DNA of 64,000 nt from Pseudonocardia sp. C8 (GCF_014267175.1 NZ_JACMTR010000002.1:2629501-2693500), one strand, 5' to 3'; shown: positions 49,038 to 60,117, numbered from the stretch's first letter. Notes: a model not told the origin generated them from the letters alone. Program-made: numbers and translations.

Positions 49038-49556
49038 TCAGGATCCGGTGGAGACCTCCACCGAGGTGGTCGCGCTGCCCTTGATCGTCTGCAGCACGAC
49101 GCAGTAGCGCTCGGTGAGCTTCACCAGCGTCGCGATCTTCTCCTCGTCCGCGCCGTGCGCGTCGATGTCGAAGGTCAGCCGGATGTCGCGGAAGCCGACC
49201 GGCGCGTCCTTCGCGACCCCGAGCGTGCCCCGGAAGTCGAGGTCGCCCTCGGCCCGCACGCGGCCGGTCACCTCCAGCTCGAGCGCGGTCGCCACCGCCC
49301 GCAGGGTCACGCCCGCGCACGCGACCAGCGCCTCCAGGAGCATGTCGCCCGAGCAGAGCTGGGTGCCGTCGCCGCCGGTGGCCGGGTGCAGGCCGGCCTC
49401 GGCCATCGCCTGGCCGGTGCTGACCTTGCAGGCGACGCCGGTGCCCAGCTCGCCGTCGGCCGAGAGGGTGACGACCGCGGAGCCCGGGTCGTCGCGGTAC
49501 TGCTGCTTGAGCGGGGCCTGACGGTCCCGCAGCGAGGGGGTGTCGATGTCGGTCAC
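49038..49556 (-). CDS. OsmC-family protein
   Basis: The 172-residue protein belongs to the OsmC/Ohr superfamily, whose members reduce organic peroxides through a cysteine pair or act in related thiol chemistry. Cysteines are at 43 (VACKVSTG), 68 (TQLCSGDM) and 80 (VACAGVTL). The last is in the family's conserved helix. The spacing differs from Ohr, so I keep the general name. The GTG at 49556 is backed by a CAGGAT box six bases upstream, suggesting a leaderless start divergent from the phosphatidyltransferase gene 60 bases away. Confidence 0.85.
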   Translation of the reverse strand: MTDIDTPSLRDRQAPLKQQYRDDPGSAVVTLSADGELGTGVACKVSTGQAMAEAGLHPATGGDGTQLCSGDMLLEALVACAGVTLRAVATALELEVTGRVRAEGDLDFRGTLGVAKDAPVGFRDIRLTFDIDAHGADEEKIATLVKLTERYCVVLQTIKGSATTSVEVSTGS

Positions 49557-49604
49557 ACCCCCATCCTGACCGACCGCGCCGCCGTGCACAGCCCAAGGCG
49601 TGTC

Positions 49605-49610
49605 TAGGCT
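49605..49610 (+). promoter_or_regulatory. -10 box of a leaderless transcript (phosphatidyltransferase)
   Basis: TAGGCT lies six bases before the GTG at 49617. Confidence 0.5.
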
Positions 49611-49616
49611 GGCCAC

Positions 49617-50348
49617 GTGGGCCGTGACGCGGAGACGAACCGGGCGGCCGCCGTGCGCCGCAACGCCCGGGAGACGGTGCGGGAGGCCCGCGAGACGGTC
49701 CGCCACACCGTGCGCGACTCCGTGCACGACGTCGCGGGCCCGCCCACCGGGCAGGACCGGCTGTGGACGGTGCCGAACGCGCTGAGCGTGCTGCGCCTGC
49801 TGGGCGTCCCGCTGTTCCTGTGGCTCATGCTCGGCCCGGAGGCCGACGGCTGGGCGGTGGCGGTGCTGGCCGTCGGCGGCTTCACCGACTGGCTGGACGG
49901 CAAGCTGGCCCGGCTGCTCGACCAGTACAGCCGGTTCGGGGCGATGCTCGACCCGGCGGTGGACCGCCTCTACATCCTGGCCGCCCTGGTCGGGCTGGCC
50001 ATCCGCGACATCGTGCCGTGGTGGGCGGTGCTGGCCTTGGTGGCGCGCGACGTCGTGCTCGCGGCCTGCGTGCTGGTGCTGCGGTGGCGCGGCTACGGGA
50101 CGTTCGAGGTCGTCTACGCCGGCAAGGCGGCCACGTTCGTGCTCCTCTACGCCTTCCCGCTGCTGCTGCTCGGGGACGGGCCGTCCGCCGCGGAGGCCGT
50201 CGTCCGCACGATCGCGCACGCGTTCGCGATCTGGGGCGTCGCCCTCTACCTGTGGTCCGGTGGCCTCTACCTGGCGCAGTTCGTGCTGGCCCTGCGCCGT
50301 CCGGCGCCGGACGCGACCCGGTTCGATCACGACGGGCCGGGGGGCTAG
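49617..50348 (+). CDS. CDP-alcohol phosphatidyltransferase (PgsA-like)
   Basis: The 243-residue membrane enzyme has the exact CDP-alcohol motif: D91-x2-D94-G95-x2-A98-R99-x8-G108-x3-D112-x3-D116. Several membrane helices follow. An extra N-terminal segment of about 45 charged residues (Arg/Glu-rich) precedes the first helix. The enzyme joins a CDP-linked lipid to an alcohol such as glycerol phosphate or inositol phosphate. In mycobacteria a homologue (pgsA2) lies near gcvH and garA, as here. The gene starts leaderless at a GTG. gcvH begins nine bases after its stop, with its own -10 box. Confidence 0.9.
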   Translation: MGRDAETNRAAAVRRNARETVREARETVRHTVRDSVHDVAGPPTGQDRLWTVPNALSVLRLLGVPLFLWLMLGPEADGWAVAVLAVGGFTDWLDGKLARLLDQYSRFGAMLDPAVDRLYILAALVGLAIRDIVPWWAVLALVARDVVLAACVLVLRWRGYGTFEVVYAGKAATFVLLYAFPLLLLGDGPSAAEAVVRTIAHAFAIWGVALYLWSGGLYLAQFVLALRRPAPDATRFDHDGPGG

Positions 50349-50351
50349 GCT
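50346..50351 (+). promoter_or_regulatory. -10 box of a leaderless transcript (gcvH)
   Basis: TAGGCT overlaps the upstream stop codon and lies six bases before the GTG at 50358. Confidence 0.5.
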
Positions 50352-50357
50352 CGCCGC

Positions 50358-50750
50358 GTGAGTTCGGAGATTCCGTCGGACCTGATCTACACCGAGGCCC
50401 ACGAGTGGCTGCGCGAGACCGGGGACGGGGTGGTCCGGATCGGCATCACCGACCACGCCCAGTCCCAGCTCGGCGACGTCGTGTTCGTCCAGCTGCCGGC
50501 CGTCGGCGACACCGTCGCGGCGGGGGACGCGATGGGCGAGGTCGAGTCGACCAAGTCGGTCTCGGACATCTACGCGCCGGTCGGGGGCGAGGTCGTGGCC
50601 GTCAACGACGCCCTCGACGGGAGCCCGGAGCTGGTCAACTCGGCCCCCTACGGCGAGGGCTGGATCGCCGACGTCAAGCTGGCCGAGGGCAGCTCGCTCG
50701 ACGGCCTGCTCGACGCCGACGCCTACCGCCAGCTCGCGGACGGGGCCTGA
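50358..50750 (+). CDS. gcvH: Glycine cleavage system H protein
   Basis: The 130-residue protein is a normal-length GcvH. The lipoyl-bearing Lys66 lies in the conserved VESTKSVSDIYAP segment, and the opening IYTEAHEWL and the closing GEGWIADVKL segments are conserved. GcvH shuttles the aminomethyl group between GcvP and GcvT. GcvP is encoded 2.8 kb downstream, but GcvT is not in the window. The start is a GTG with a leaderless -10 box. Unlike gcvP, this gene has no glycine riboswitch in front of it, so the two are probably regulated differently. Confidence 0.95.
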   Translation: MSSEIPSDLIYTEAHEWLRETGDGVVRIGITDHAQSQLGDVVFVQLPAVGDTVAAGDAMGEVESTKSVSDIYAPVGGEVVAVNDALDGSPELVNSAPYGEGWIADVKLAEGSSLDGLLDADAYRQLADGA

Positions 50751-50934
50751 TCGTCCCGCCGACCGCCCGACGCACGGCGGCTTTCTCCGTATCGCCGCGC
50801 CGGTCGGGACGGGTAGGTTCGTCCACCACACCCGCCAGCACGGTCACGGCGCGGTCGTACCCGCTGCGCCGCACCGCCGATCATCACCCGGACCGGAGTC
50901 CGGGGCCCCGTTTCCTACAGGAGGAGACCCCGAG

Positions 50935-51384
50935 GTGACCGAGAACGACCCGCGCGACGTGCCACCGGAGCGCGCACCGGAGACCACGTCGGTCTTCCGG
51001 GCGGACTTCCTCGCCGACACCGAGCAGCCGAGCGCCGAGCCGGCCGTCTCCGGTGTCGACGCGCTGCCCGCCGGGTCGGCCTTGCTGGTCGTCCGGCGCG
51101 GCCCGAACGCCGGCTCGCGTTTCCTGCTCGACGTGCCGACGACCAGCGCCGGCCGCCATCCGGACAGCGACATCTTCCTGGACGACGTCACGGTCTCCCG
51201 CCGGCACGCGGAGTTCCGCCGCGACGCGGGCGAGTTCGTCGTCGTCGACGTCGGCAGCCTCAACGGCACCTACGTCAACCGGGAGCCGGTGGACACCGCC
51301 GTGCTCGCGAACGGCGACGAGGTCCAGATCGGCAAGTTCCGGCTGGTCTTCCTGACCGGCCCACGCGAACCCGGCCGCGACTGA
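50935..51384 (+). CDS. garA: GarA-type FHA regulator of glutamate/2-oxoglutarate metabolism
   Basis: The 149-residue protein has a C-terminal FHA domain (about 48-140, with GRHPDSDIFLDD, SRRHAEF and GSLNGTYVN). Near the N-terminus is ETTSVFR (T17, T18), the same threonine pair that PknB/PknG phosphorylate in mycobacterial GarA. Phosphorylation makes the FHA domain bind its own tail; unphosphorylated GarA inhibits 2-oxoglutarate dehydrogenase and NAD-dependent glutamate dehydrogenase and activates glutamate synthase. The GTG follows CAGGAGGAG. The position after gcvH matches the mycobacterial order, which supports orthology. Confidence 0.93.
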   Translation: MTENDPRDVPPERAPETTSVFRADFLADTEQPSAEPAVSGVDALPAGSALLVVRRGPNAGSRFLLDVPTTSAGRHPDSDIFLDDVTVSRRHAEFRRDAGEFVVVDVGSLNGTYVNREPVDTAVLANGDEVQIGKFRLVFLTGPREPGRD

Positions 51385-51509
51385 CCCCTCCTCGGGGGCC
51401 GTGCGGGGCAGGACGGGCCGGCCCGCCGCGGCCGGCCGGGTGTGTGACGCTCGTCGAAACCGCGCCGTCACACCCCGTCCGGAGGCGCGCGTCGGGGCCT
51501 CCGTCCGTG

Positions 51510-51515
51510 TAGCGT
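51510..51515 (+). promoter_or_regulatory. -10 box before a small leaderless ORF
   Basis: TAGCGT lies six bases before the GTG at 51522 and 138 bases before the DUF151 start. It probably drives the small ORF and the DUF151 gene together. Confidence 0.45.
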
Positions 51516-51521
51516 CGGAAC

Positions 51522-51653
51522 GTGTCGGTGCCGGGAGTGGGCGAGCGCGGCTCCCGGGAGTCGACCAGGGTGAGCAAGGCGATCCGGGCGGCCTGGGTGG
51601 CGGGACCGCCCGGGGCGGCCGACAGGCCCGTGAGGGCCGGGGAGGCGGGCTGA
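51522..51653 (+). CDS. Small leaderless ORF (43 residues) coupled to DUF151 gene
   Basis: A GTG six bases after a TAGCGT box opens a 43-residue frame, VSVPGVGERGSRESTRVSKA onward. It is Arg/Gly/Ala-rich, with no signal peptide or known motif. Its TGA overlaps the ATG of the DUF151 gene (TGATG), so ribosomes could pass from one to the other. The place is normally held by an FtsR-type MerR gene in mycobacteria, but this peptide does not resemble its N-terminus. It may be a leader peptide that sets DUF151 translation or a small protein in its own right. Codon use is GC3-rich but the frame is short, so coding is likely but unproven. Confidence 0.45.
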   Translation: MSVPGVGERGSRESTRVSKAIRAAWVAGPPGAADRPVRAGEAG

Positions 51654-52129
51654 TGAGCGAGATGCGCGTCGTGGGAGTCCGGGTGGAACTCCCGGCGAAC
51701 CAGCCGATCCTGTTGCTGCGGGAGACGAACGGGGACCGCTACCTCCCGATCTGGATCGGGTCGGTGGAGGCGACGGCGATCGCCCTGGAGCAGCAGGGTG
51801 TCAAGCCGGCCCGGCCGCTGACCCACGACCTCCTCAAGGACGTGATCGGGGCGCTGGGCCGGCGCCTCGAGCAGGTGCGGGTCACCGATCTGCAGGAGGG
51901 CACCTTCTACGCCGAGCTCATCTTCGACGGCGGGGTCACGGTGTCCGCCCGTCCGAGTGACTCGATCGCGCTGGCCCTGCGCACCGGCGTGCCCGTGCAC
52001 GCCGACGAGAGCGTGCTGGCCGAGGCCGGGCTCGTCATCCCCGACGAGCAGGAGGACGAGGTCGAGAAGTTCCGCGAGTTCCTCGACTCGGTCTCGCCGG
52101 AGGACTTCCGCGGCGCCCAGCCGGGCTGA
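51653..52129 (+). CDS. DUF151 bifunctional-nuclease-family protein
   Basis: The 158-residue protein is a DUF151 family member. It opens MRVVGVRVELPANQPILLLRE and has PIWIGSVEATAIAL and ARPSDSIALALRTGVPV, the family's most conserved segments. Plant relatives have DNase and RNase activity; bacterial function is not settled. It corresponds in position to Rv1829 of M. tuberculosis, between garA and a MerR gene. Its ATG overlaps the stop of a small leaderless ORF and it lacks its own clear ribosome site, which argues for coupled translation. Confidence 0.9.
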   Translation: MSEMRVVGVRVELPANQPILLLRETNGDRYLPIWIGSVEATAIALEQQGVKPARPLTHDLLKDVIGALGRRLEQVRVTDLQEGTFYAELIFDGGVTVSARPSDSIALALRTGVPVHADESVLAEAGLVIPDEQEDEVEKFREFLDSVSPEDFRGAQPG

Positions 52130-52361
52130 GCAGGCCGGGCGACCGTTCGGCGCGGCCGGCGACCGTTGATCGTCGGCGGTGGCGGGCCCCGGCCCGGCAC
52201 GAACCGGTGTCCGGTACGCCCGTGTCGGCGAGGCGCGTTGACCGTCCCGCCCGGCGGGCATACCGTCATCCACCTGATGACATCCGTGGAACTCGCCTGT
52301 CACCCAGCGTGTTGTGGTAGCGGGCGAGGTCGCGGTGCGGCCGATCGAGGGAGAGCACGCG

Positions 52362-52940
52362 GTGCAGACGCCACCACCCGAGGGGCCGGGCCAGGGAGAG
52401 CTGTTCCCGGACCCGCTCGTCGGTGAGGGGCTGGACGGGGTGTCCGATCGCCTGGTCGGCTTCCGCGGCCCGACCGCGTGCCAGGTCGTGGGGATCACCT
52501 ACCGGCAGCTGGACTACTGGGCCCGCACCGGGCTGGTCGTCCCCTCGATAAGGGGTGCGGCCGGCTCGGGCAGCCAGCGGCTGTACTCGTTCAAGGACGT
52601 CCTCGTCCTCAAGATCGTGAAGCGGCTGCTCGACGCCGGGGTGTCGTTGCAGAACATCCGGATCGCCGTCGAGCACCTGCGCCGGCGCGGGATCCGGGAC
52701 CTGGCCGGGATCACCCTGTTCTCCGACGGCACCACCGTCTACGAGTGCACCTCCCCGGAGGAGGTCGTCGACCTGCTGCAGGGCGGTCAGGGCGTGTTCG
52801 GCATCGCGGTCTCGGGTGCGATGCGCGAGATCAGCGGTGTGATCAAGGACTTCCCGGTGGAGCGCGCCGACGGCGGCACCGTCGACGACGCCCCCGAGGA
52901 CGAGCTCGCCCGCCGGCGGGCCCGCCGCGCGATCTCCTGA
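52362..52940 (+). CDS. MerR-family transcriptional regulator (Rv1830-like)
   Basis: The 192-residue protein has a MerR winged-helix domain (about 30-110: CQVVGITYRQLDYWARTGLV, GSGSQRLYSFKDVLVLKIVKRLL) and a C-terminal region ending near DFPVERADG. It corresponds to Rv1830 of mycobacteria, found after DUF151 and before the glycine decarboxylase gene. I chose the GTG at 52362 because GAGGGAGAG lies seven bases upstream; an in-frame GTG at 52314 would add 16 residues. The lack of metal-binding cysteines suggests a ligand- or partner-regulated MerR. Targets are unknown. Confidence 0.87.
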   Translation: MQTPPPEGPGQGELFPDPLVGEGLDGVSDRLVGFRGPTACQVVGITYRQLDYWARTGLVVPSIRGAAGSGSQRLYSFKDVLVLKIVKRLLDAGVSLQNIRIAVEHLRRRGIRDLAGITLFSDGTTVYECTSPEEVVDLLQGGQGVFGIAVSGAMREISGVIKDFPVERADGGTVDDAPEDELARRRARRAIS

Positions 52941-52959
52941 CCCGTCCGGCCGGTGCCGC

Positions 52960-53259
52960 TCACGCGACGCTGCGGAACGGGTCGTGCTCGGCCAGCAGCT
53001 TCTCCATCCGCGCCTGGTCGACCCGGTTCACGACGGTCAGGCTCTCCTGGCGGTCGCGGACGCACTTCGCGAGCGTGAACGCGGAGGTGATCGCGTACAG
53101 GACCGCGATCGCGAGGAAGGCCTTCACCCAGCCGTCGACGGGCAGGTAGACGGTCCCGATGACGACGGCGGCCAGCGACACGCCGAACGAGACGACCGCC
53201 TGGGTGTGGAAGGCGGCCGTCGTGGCGGGAGTGGTGGTGGGGGTGCTCGAGTTCGTCAT
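52960..53259 (-). CDS. YiaA/YiaB-type small membrane protein
   Basis: The 99-residue protein has a Thr-rich N-terminus (about 1-17), then two hydrophobic helices (about 20-40 and 46-62) joined by YLPVDGW, followed by SAFTLAKCVRDRQE. That helix-turn-helix membrane layout and the FTLAKxxRD end match the YiaA/YiaB two-helix domain, whose function is unknown. It converges with the MerR gene (19 bases apart). On its other side lies the glycine riboswitch, facing away. Confidence 0.8.
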   Translation of the reverse strand: MTNSSTPTTTPATTAAFHTQAVVSFGVSLAAVVIGTVYLPVDGWVKAFLAIAVLYAITSAFTLAKCVRDRQESLTVVNRVDQARMEKLLAEHDPFRSVA

Positions 53260-53345
53260 GGCCGAAAGTGTGACGCGCGGTACCGGGTAGCGACGCCGTG
53301 AAACTACGGAAGCCGGGCGGTATCCTGTCCGGCGTAGTCGTGGAC

Positions 53346-53553
53346 ACCGTGCGGGAGAGTCCCGGTGCAGGAAGCCGGGCGCCGAAGGAGCAAACCCTTC
53401 CGGAATCTCTCAGGCACACGGACCGTACGGTCGAGACGCCTCTGGAAAGTGGCCGGCACCTCGGGGAGCCGGTCCGCCGACGGGGAAAGCCCGCTGCCGA
53501 CACGGCATCGGGTGAATCTCTCAGGCGCCTCCGGGCGGAGACAGAGGGGAGGG
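53346..53553 (+). ncRNA. Tandem glycine riboswitch upstream of gcvP
   Basis: Two glycine-aptamer cores are visible. The first runs from GTGCGGGAGAG (53349) through GCGCCGAAGGAGCAA (53379-53393) to ATCTCTCAGGC (53405-53415). The second starts at CCTCTGGAAAGTGG (53439), reaches GAATCTCTCAGGCGCC (53514-53529), and closes with ACAGAGGGGAGG (53541-53552). The linker between them is short (CGGACCGTACGGTCGAG). This family turns on glycine-cleavage genes when glycine is abundant, and gcvP starts 44 bases downstream. Aptamer 2 has an enlarged internal stem and lacks the usual GCCGAAGGGGCAA. The rest of this 337-base gap holds nothing else recognised. Confidence 0.92.
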
Positions 53554-53596
53554 GGCGTGACAGCCCTGTCCCCGGCCTGACGACTTCGGAGGCGCC

Positions 53597-56488
<2,892 letters not shown>

Positions 56489-56518
56489 TCCTCCGTCCGC
56501 GGCCGCGGGTGGGCTTTC

Positions 56519-58378
56519 TCAGGCGGGGGCGGTGGTCCGGCTCAGGCGGGACCGGCGGTGCGCCGCCATCCGGACCGGTGCGTCGGCCCAGCCGTGCCCG
56601 TCGTGGTTCCCGGTGCGCTGCACCAGGGTGAGGAACAGCCGCCCGCCCAGCAGCTCGGTGCAGACCTGCACGAGGTTGCCGTCGGCGGTGCGCTCGTGGA
56701 GCACGCCGAGCTCCCGGTAGGCGGCCATCGTGGCCTCGGGCAGCTCGAGCCGGGCGGCGAGGTCGTCGTGGTAGTTCGCCGGGACATCGAGCAGGGGCAC
56801 GCCGGCGGCCCGCGCCGCTGCGGCGGTCGCGAGGACGTCGTCGCAGGCCAGCGCGACGTACTGCGGGTCGGCGACGGCCGGGCTCCACCCGCCGCGGCGC
56901 AGCACCGACACGGTGAGGGCGAGCCGGAGGCGGCGGTCGCGGTCGGCCAGCGCCCGGCTGCGGACCAGGCCGAACGGGGCGGCGAACTCGCCGTCGGCGA
57001 CCGTCTCCAGCCCGAGCACCGCGCGGTGGAACAGCACGGCCTCGTCGAACGCGTCGTAGGGCTGGGTGAGCCCGACGTGGTCGATCCCGGTGATGCCGAT
57101 GCCGGTCGCCGGCGCCTCGTCGACGGCGACGAAGTCGTGCGACCACGCCGGGCCGGGGCCGTCCGGGCCGGTGCGGCAGAAGAACAGCGACGTGCCGTCC
57201 GGGGCGGGGATCTCGGCCAGGTCGGCCTCGCCCGGGCCGGTGGTCCGGGGCAACGGCGCGGCGCAGAGCCGGGCCGCGCGCCGGGCCGAGGCGACCGGGT
57301 CGGGGGACTCGACGCCGATCGCGGCGACCGCGGCCGGGCCGTCGCCGGCCGCGTTGACCAGCAGCCGGGCGTGCCCCTGCTCGTAGCGTTCCACCTGCTT
57401 GGTGCGGTGCACCCCGGTGCGGCTGAACCCGAGCGCGCGCAGCACCCGCCCGAGCTCCGGGCCCGCATGCAGCTCGACGAACGCCGGCCCGGCCGGCGGG
57501 GGTGGCGCCACCCCGACCGGGTCGGCGCCGGTACCGGGGCGCCCGGAGCCGGGGTGCGCGGTGCGTTCGGCGAGCGCGAGCAGCGACCGGCGGGCGTCGA
57601 CGGCGGTGCGGACGGGGTCGGCCTGGCGGAAGACGTCGTTGAACACCTCGAGCGACAGCGGCCCGCGGTACCCGGCGGCGAGGACCGGTGCGAGGAAACC
57701 GGGCAGGTCGAACCCGCCCTGGCCGGGGAACAGCCGGTGGTGGCGGCTCCAGGACAGCACGTCCATCGACAGCTCGCGGGCGTCGGCGAGCTGGAGGAAG
57801 AACAGCTTCTCGCCGGGCACGTCCGCGATCGGGGCGGGGTCGGAGCCGCGCGCGAGCACGTGGAACGAGTCCAGGCACAGCCCGAGTGCCGGATGGTCCC
57901 CGGCCCGGACGGCCCGCCACGAGGCGTCCCAGGTGTCGACGTGCCGGCCCCAGGCCAGGGCCTCGTAGGCGATCCGCAGGCCGCGCTCGTCGGCGCGCCC
58001 GGCGAGGACGTGCAGCTGCTCGGCGAGGCGGTCCGGGTCGGCGACGGCGTCCGGCGCGACCGAGGAGCAGACCAGGACGGTGCGGGCGCCGAGCCCGGCC
58101 ATGACGTCGAAGGTCACGTCGGCGCGGCGCAGGTTCGCGGCGAAGCGGTCCGGGTCGGTGGAGTCGATGTCGCGCAGCGGCTGGTAGAGGTCGACCGACA
58201 GGCCGAGGTCGCGGCAGCGGGCGCCGATGCCGGACGGGGACAGGGCGTCGGCGACCAGGTCCGGCGCGAAGATCTCGACGCCGTCGAACCCGGCGGTCGC
58301 GGCCGCGTCGAGCTTGTCCTCCAGGGTCCCGGACAGGCAGACCGTCGCGACGGACAGCCGGGGCGTCTCAGGCGACAC
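56519..58378 (-). CDS. 3-dehydroshikimate dehydratase, QsuB/QuiC1 type (fused sugar-isomerase and HPPD-like domains)
   Basis: The 619-residue protein matches the length and layout of Corynebacterium QsuB: an N-terminal TIM barrel of the AP-endonuclease/xylose-isomerase type (about 5-275), which dehydrates 3-dehydroshikimate to protocatechuate, and a C-terminal VOC/HPPD-like domain (about 300-605). Barrel metal ligands are visible in the YEALAW, LCLDSFH, QLADA and LSLEVFND segments. The HPPD-like half has GIDHVGLTQ and QVCTELLGGRLF. The role of that half in the family is unclear. The GTG at 58378 overlaps the shikimate dehydrogenase stop by 11 bases, so the two form one operon. Confidence 0.9.
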   Translation of the reverse strand: MSPETPRLSVATVCLSGTLEDKLDAAATAGFDGVEIFAPDLVADALSPSGIGARCRDLGLSVDLYQPLRDIDSTDPDRFAANLRRADVTFDVMAGLGARTVLVCSSVAPDAVADPDRLAEQLHVLAGRADERGLRIAYEALAWGRHVDTWDASWRAVRAGDHPALGLCLDSFHVLARGSDPAPIADVPGEKLFFLQLADARELSMDVLSWSRHHRLFPGQGGFDLPGFLAPVLAAGYRGPLSLEVFNDVFRQADPVRTAVDARRSLLALAERTAHPGSGRPGTGADPVGVAPPPPAGPAFVELHAGPELGRVLRALGFSRTGVHRTKQVERYEQGHARLLVNAAGDGPAAVAAIGVESPDPVASARRAARLCAAPLPRTTGPGEADLAEIPAPDGTSLFFCRTGPDGPGPAWSHDFVAVDEAPATGIGITGIDHVGLTQPYDAFDEAVLFHRAVLGLETVADGEFAAPFGLVRSRALADRDRRLRLALTVSVLRRGGWSPAVADPQYVALACDDVLATAAAARAAGVPLLDVPANYHDDLAARLELPEATMAAYRELGVLHERTADGNLVQVCTELLGGRLFLTLVQRTGNHDGHGWADAPVRMAAHRRSRLSRTTAPA

Positions 58379-59285
58379 GGGTGGTGGCCTCCTGCTCGTC
58401 GGTGACCAGCGCCGCGAGGTGCGCGAGCATCCGGGCGGGGTCGGGGGTCGTGCCGGTGAACAGCCGGAACGCCTCGGCCGCCTGGTGCACGGCCATCCGG
58501 CCCCCGTCGACCGTACGGCAGCCTGCGGCCCGGGCCGCGCGGAGCAGCGCGGTGTCCAGCGGACGGTAGACGATCTCGGCGACCCACGGCGCGCCGGCGA
58601 GCAGGGCCGCGTCGAACGGCAGGCCCGGGTGCTCGGCCATCCCGACCGGGGTGGCGTGGACGAGCCCGGTGGCGGTGGCGAGCAGGCCGTCCAGCTCGGC
58701 GCGGGCGTGCCCGGTCGCGGTCGCCCCGGGCGCGAGGTGCGGGGCCAGGGTGCTCGCGAGCGCGGTGGCCCGGCCGGCGTCGACGTCGACGACGTGCAGG
58801 GCGCGGACGCCGTCGCGGGCCAGCGCGAAGCCCGCCGCGGCACCGGCACCCCCGGCGCCGAGGAGCACCACCCGGTCGAGTGCGGCGCCGGGCAGTCCGT
58901 CGCGCAGCCCGTCGCGGAAGCCGGTCCAGTCGGTGTTGTGGCCGGTCAGCGACCCGTCGGCACCGATCACGACGGTGTTCACCGCGCCGACGGCGGCGGC
59001 GTCGGGGGCCAGCGCGTCGAGGTGCGGGATCACGAGCTGCTTGCACGGGTGGGTGATGTTGAGGCCCGCGTAGCCCTCGGCGCGGGCCCGGTCGAGGAGG
59101 TCCCCGACGTCGGACGGCGCGGCACCGAGGTCGTCGAGGTTCCAGCGGACGTAGCGCAGCGGCAGGCCGAGGGCGGCGGCCTCGTGCTCGTGCAGTGCCG
59201 GCGAGAGCGACGGGCCGATCCCGGCGCCGATCAGTCCGGTGAGGACGGTCGTCCCGGTCCCGGTGGTGGTGTGGCTGCTCTGCAC
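58368..59285 (-). CDS. Shikimate/quinate dehydrogenase (catabolic, QsuD-like)
   Basis: The 305-residue protein has the shikimate dehydrogenase fold. The substrate-binding half includes IGPSLSPALHEHEA (about 25-38) and NITHPCKQ (about 75-82, with the catalytic lysine). The NAD(P)-binding half includes GAGGAGAAAGFAL (about 145-157). The NITHPCKQ form and its place beside a 3-dehydroshikimate dehydratase point to catabolic use, oxidising shikimate to 3-dehydroshikimate, rather than to aromatic amino-acid synthesis. AAAGGAGG sits just before the GTG at 59285. No 3-dehydroquinate dehydratase is encoded nearby, so quinate use would need one from elsewhere. Confidence 0.9.
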   Translation of the reverse strand: MQSSHTTTGTGTTVLTGLIGAGIGPSLSPALHEHEAAALGLPLRYVRWNLDDLGAAPSDVGDLLDRARAEGYAGLNITHPCKQLVIPHLDALAPDAAAVGAVNTVVIGADGSLTGHNTDWTGFRDGLRDGLPGAALDRVVLLGAGGAGAAAGFALARDGVRALHVVDVDAGRATALASTLAPHLAPGATATGHARAELDGLLATATGLVHATPVGMAEHPGLPFDAALLAGAPWVAEIVYRPLDTALLRAARAAGCRTVDGGRMAVHQAAEAFRLFTGTTPDPARMLAHLAALVTDEQEATTRVA

Positions 59286-59300
59286 GACGCCTCCTTTTAT

Positions 59301-59321
59301 GTACTGTCTGGTTAGTTGTAC
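59301..59321. promoter_or_regulatory. Candidate TetR operator upstream of the dehydrogenase
   Basis: GTAC (59301-59304) and GTAC (59318-59321) flank a 13-base centre ending TAGTT. The site lies 16 bases before the dehydrogenase start, covering its probable promoter. It shares TAGTTG(G)TAC with the site at 60118-60136 on the far side of the tetR gene. Confidence 0.45.
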
Positions 59322-59405
59322 CGGACGGGGAGCGGGTCGCACCAGCCCTCGCCGGGGTCCGGGCGGTAGCGTCGGGCCGCGCGGAACGAACGAGGAGGGC
59401 ACGTC

Positions 59406-60062
59406 GTGGCGGCAGCCCCGGGGGAGACCGGCCGGCAGCGTGACCCGGAACGGACCCGGGCCGACATCCTGGACGAGGCCACCGCGGAGTTCGCCGAGCG
59501 CGGCCTCGCCGGGGCCCGGGTGGACGAGATCGCCGCCCGCACCCGCACCACCAAGCGGATGCTCTACTACTACTTCGGCTCGAAGCAGGGTCTCTACCTG
59601 GCCGTCCTCGAGCGGGCGTACGCCGGGATCCGCTCGCTGGAGCAGGGCCTGGAGGTCGCGCACCTCAACCCGGCGAAGGCGGTGCGCGCGGTCGCCGAGC
59701 TGACCTTCGACCACCACGAGGCGCACCCGGACTTCATCCGGCTGGTGGCCATCGAGAACATCCACCACGCCGAGCACCTGCGCGCGTCGCCGATGCTGTC
59801 CGGGCTCGCCGCGCCGGCCGTCGACGTCCTCGGCGGGATCCTCGCGCGCGGCCGGGCGGGCGGCCTGTTCCGCGACGACGTCGACGCGCTCGACGTCCAC
59901 ATGCTGATCAGCGCGTTCTGCGTGTTCCGGGTGTCGAACCGGCACACGTTCGCCGCGATCTTCGACCGTGACCTGCTGGATCCCGGGCGGCGCGGGCACT
60001 ACCGGCAGATGGTGGGTGACCTCGTGGTGGAGTACCTGACGGCCCACGTCGGCCGCTCCTGA
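59406..60062 (+). CDS. TetR-family regulator of the shikimate-use genes
   Basis: The 218-residue protein has a TetR N-terminal HTH (about 15-65: ADILDEATAEFAERGLAGA, then TTKRMLYYYFGSKQGLY) and a helical ligand-binding C-terminal domain (about 80-215). It lies between the divergent dehydrogenase/dehydratase operon and the MHS transporter gene. Similar operator-like sites lie in front of each, so it probably represses both and is released by shikimate or a derivative. GAGGAGGG precedes its GTG. The ligand is an inference from context. Confidence 0.88.
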   Translation: MAAAPGETGRQRDPERTRADILDEATAEFAERGLAGARVDEIAARTRTTKRMLYYYFGSKQGLYLAVLERAYAGIRSLEQGLEVAHLNPAKAVRAVAELTFDHHEAHPDFIRLVAIENIHHAEHLRASPMLSGLAAPAVDVLGGILARGRAGGLFRDDVDALDVHMLISAFCVFRVSNRHTFAAIFDRDLLDPGRRGHYRQMVGDLVVEYLTAHVGRS

Positions 60063-60085
60063 ACCGGTTCCGGGGAAACCCGGGC

Positions 60086-60114
60086 TTGACAGTGCCGGGG
60101 CGTGAACTCACCAT
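60086..60114 (+). promoter_or_regulatory. Probable promoter of the MHS transporter gene
   Basis: TTGACA (60086-60091) is followed after 17 bases by CACCAT (60109-60114), a weak -10. The operator-like site at 60118-60136 lies just downstream, where a repressor would block initiation. Confidence 0.4.
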
Positions 60115-60117
60115 TCG

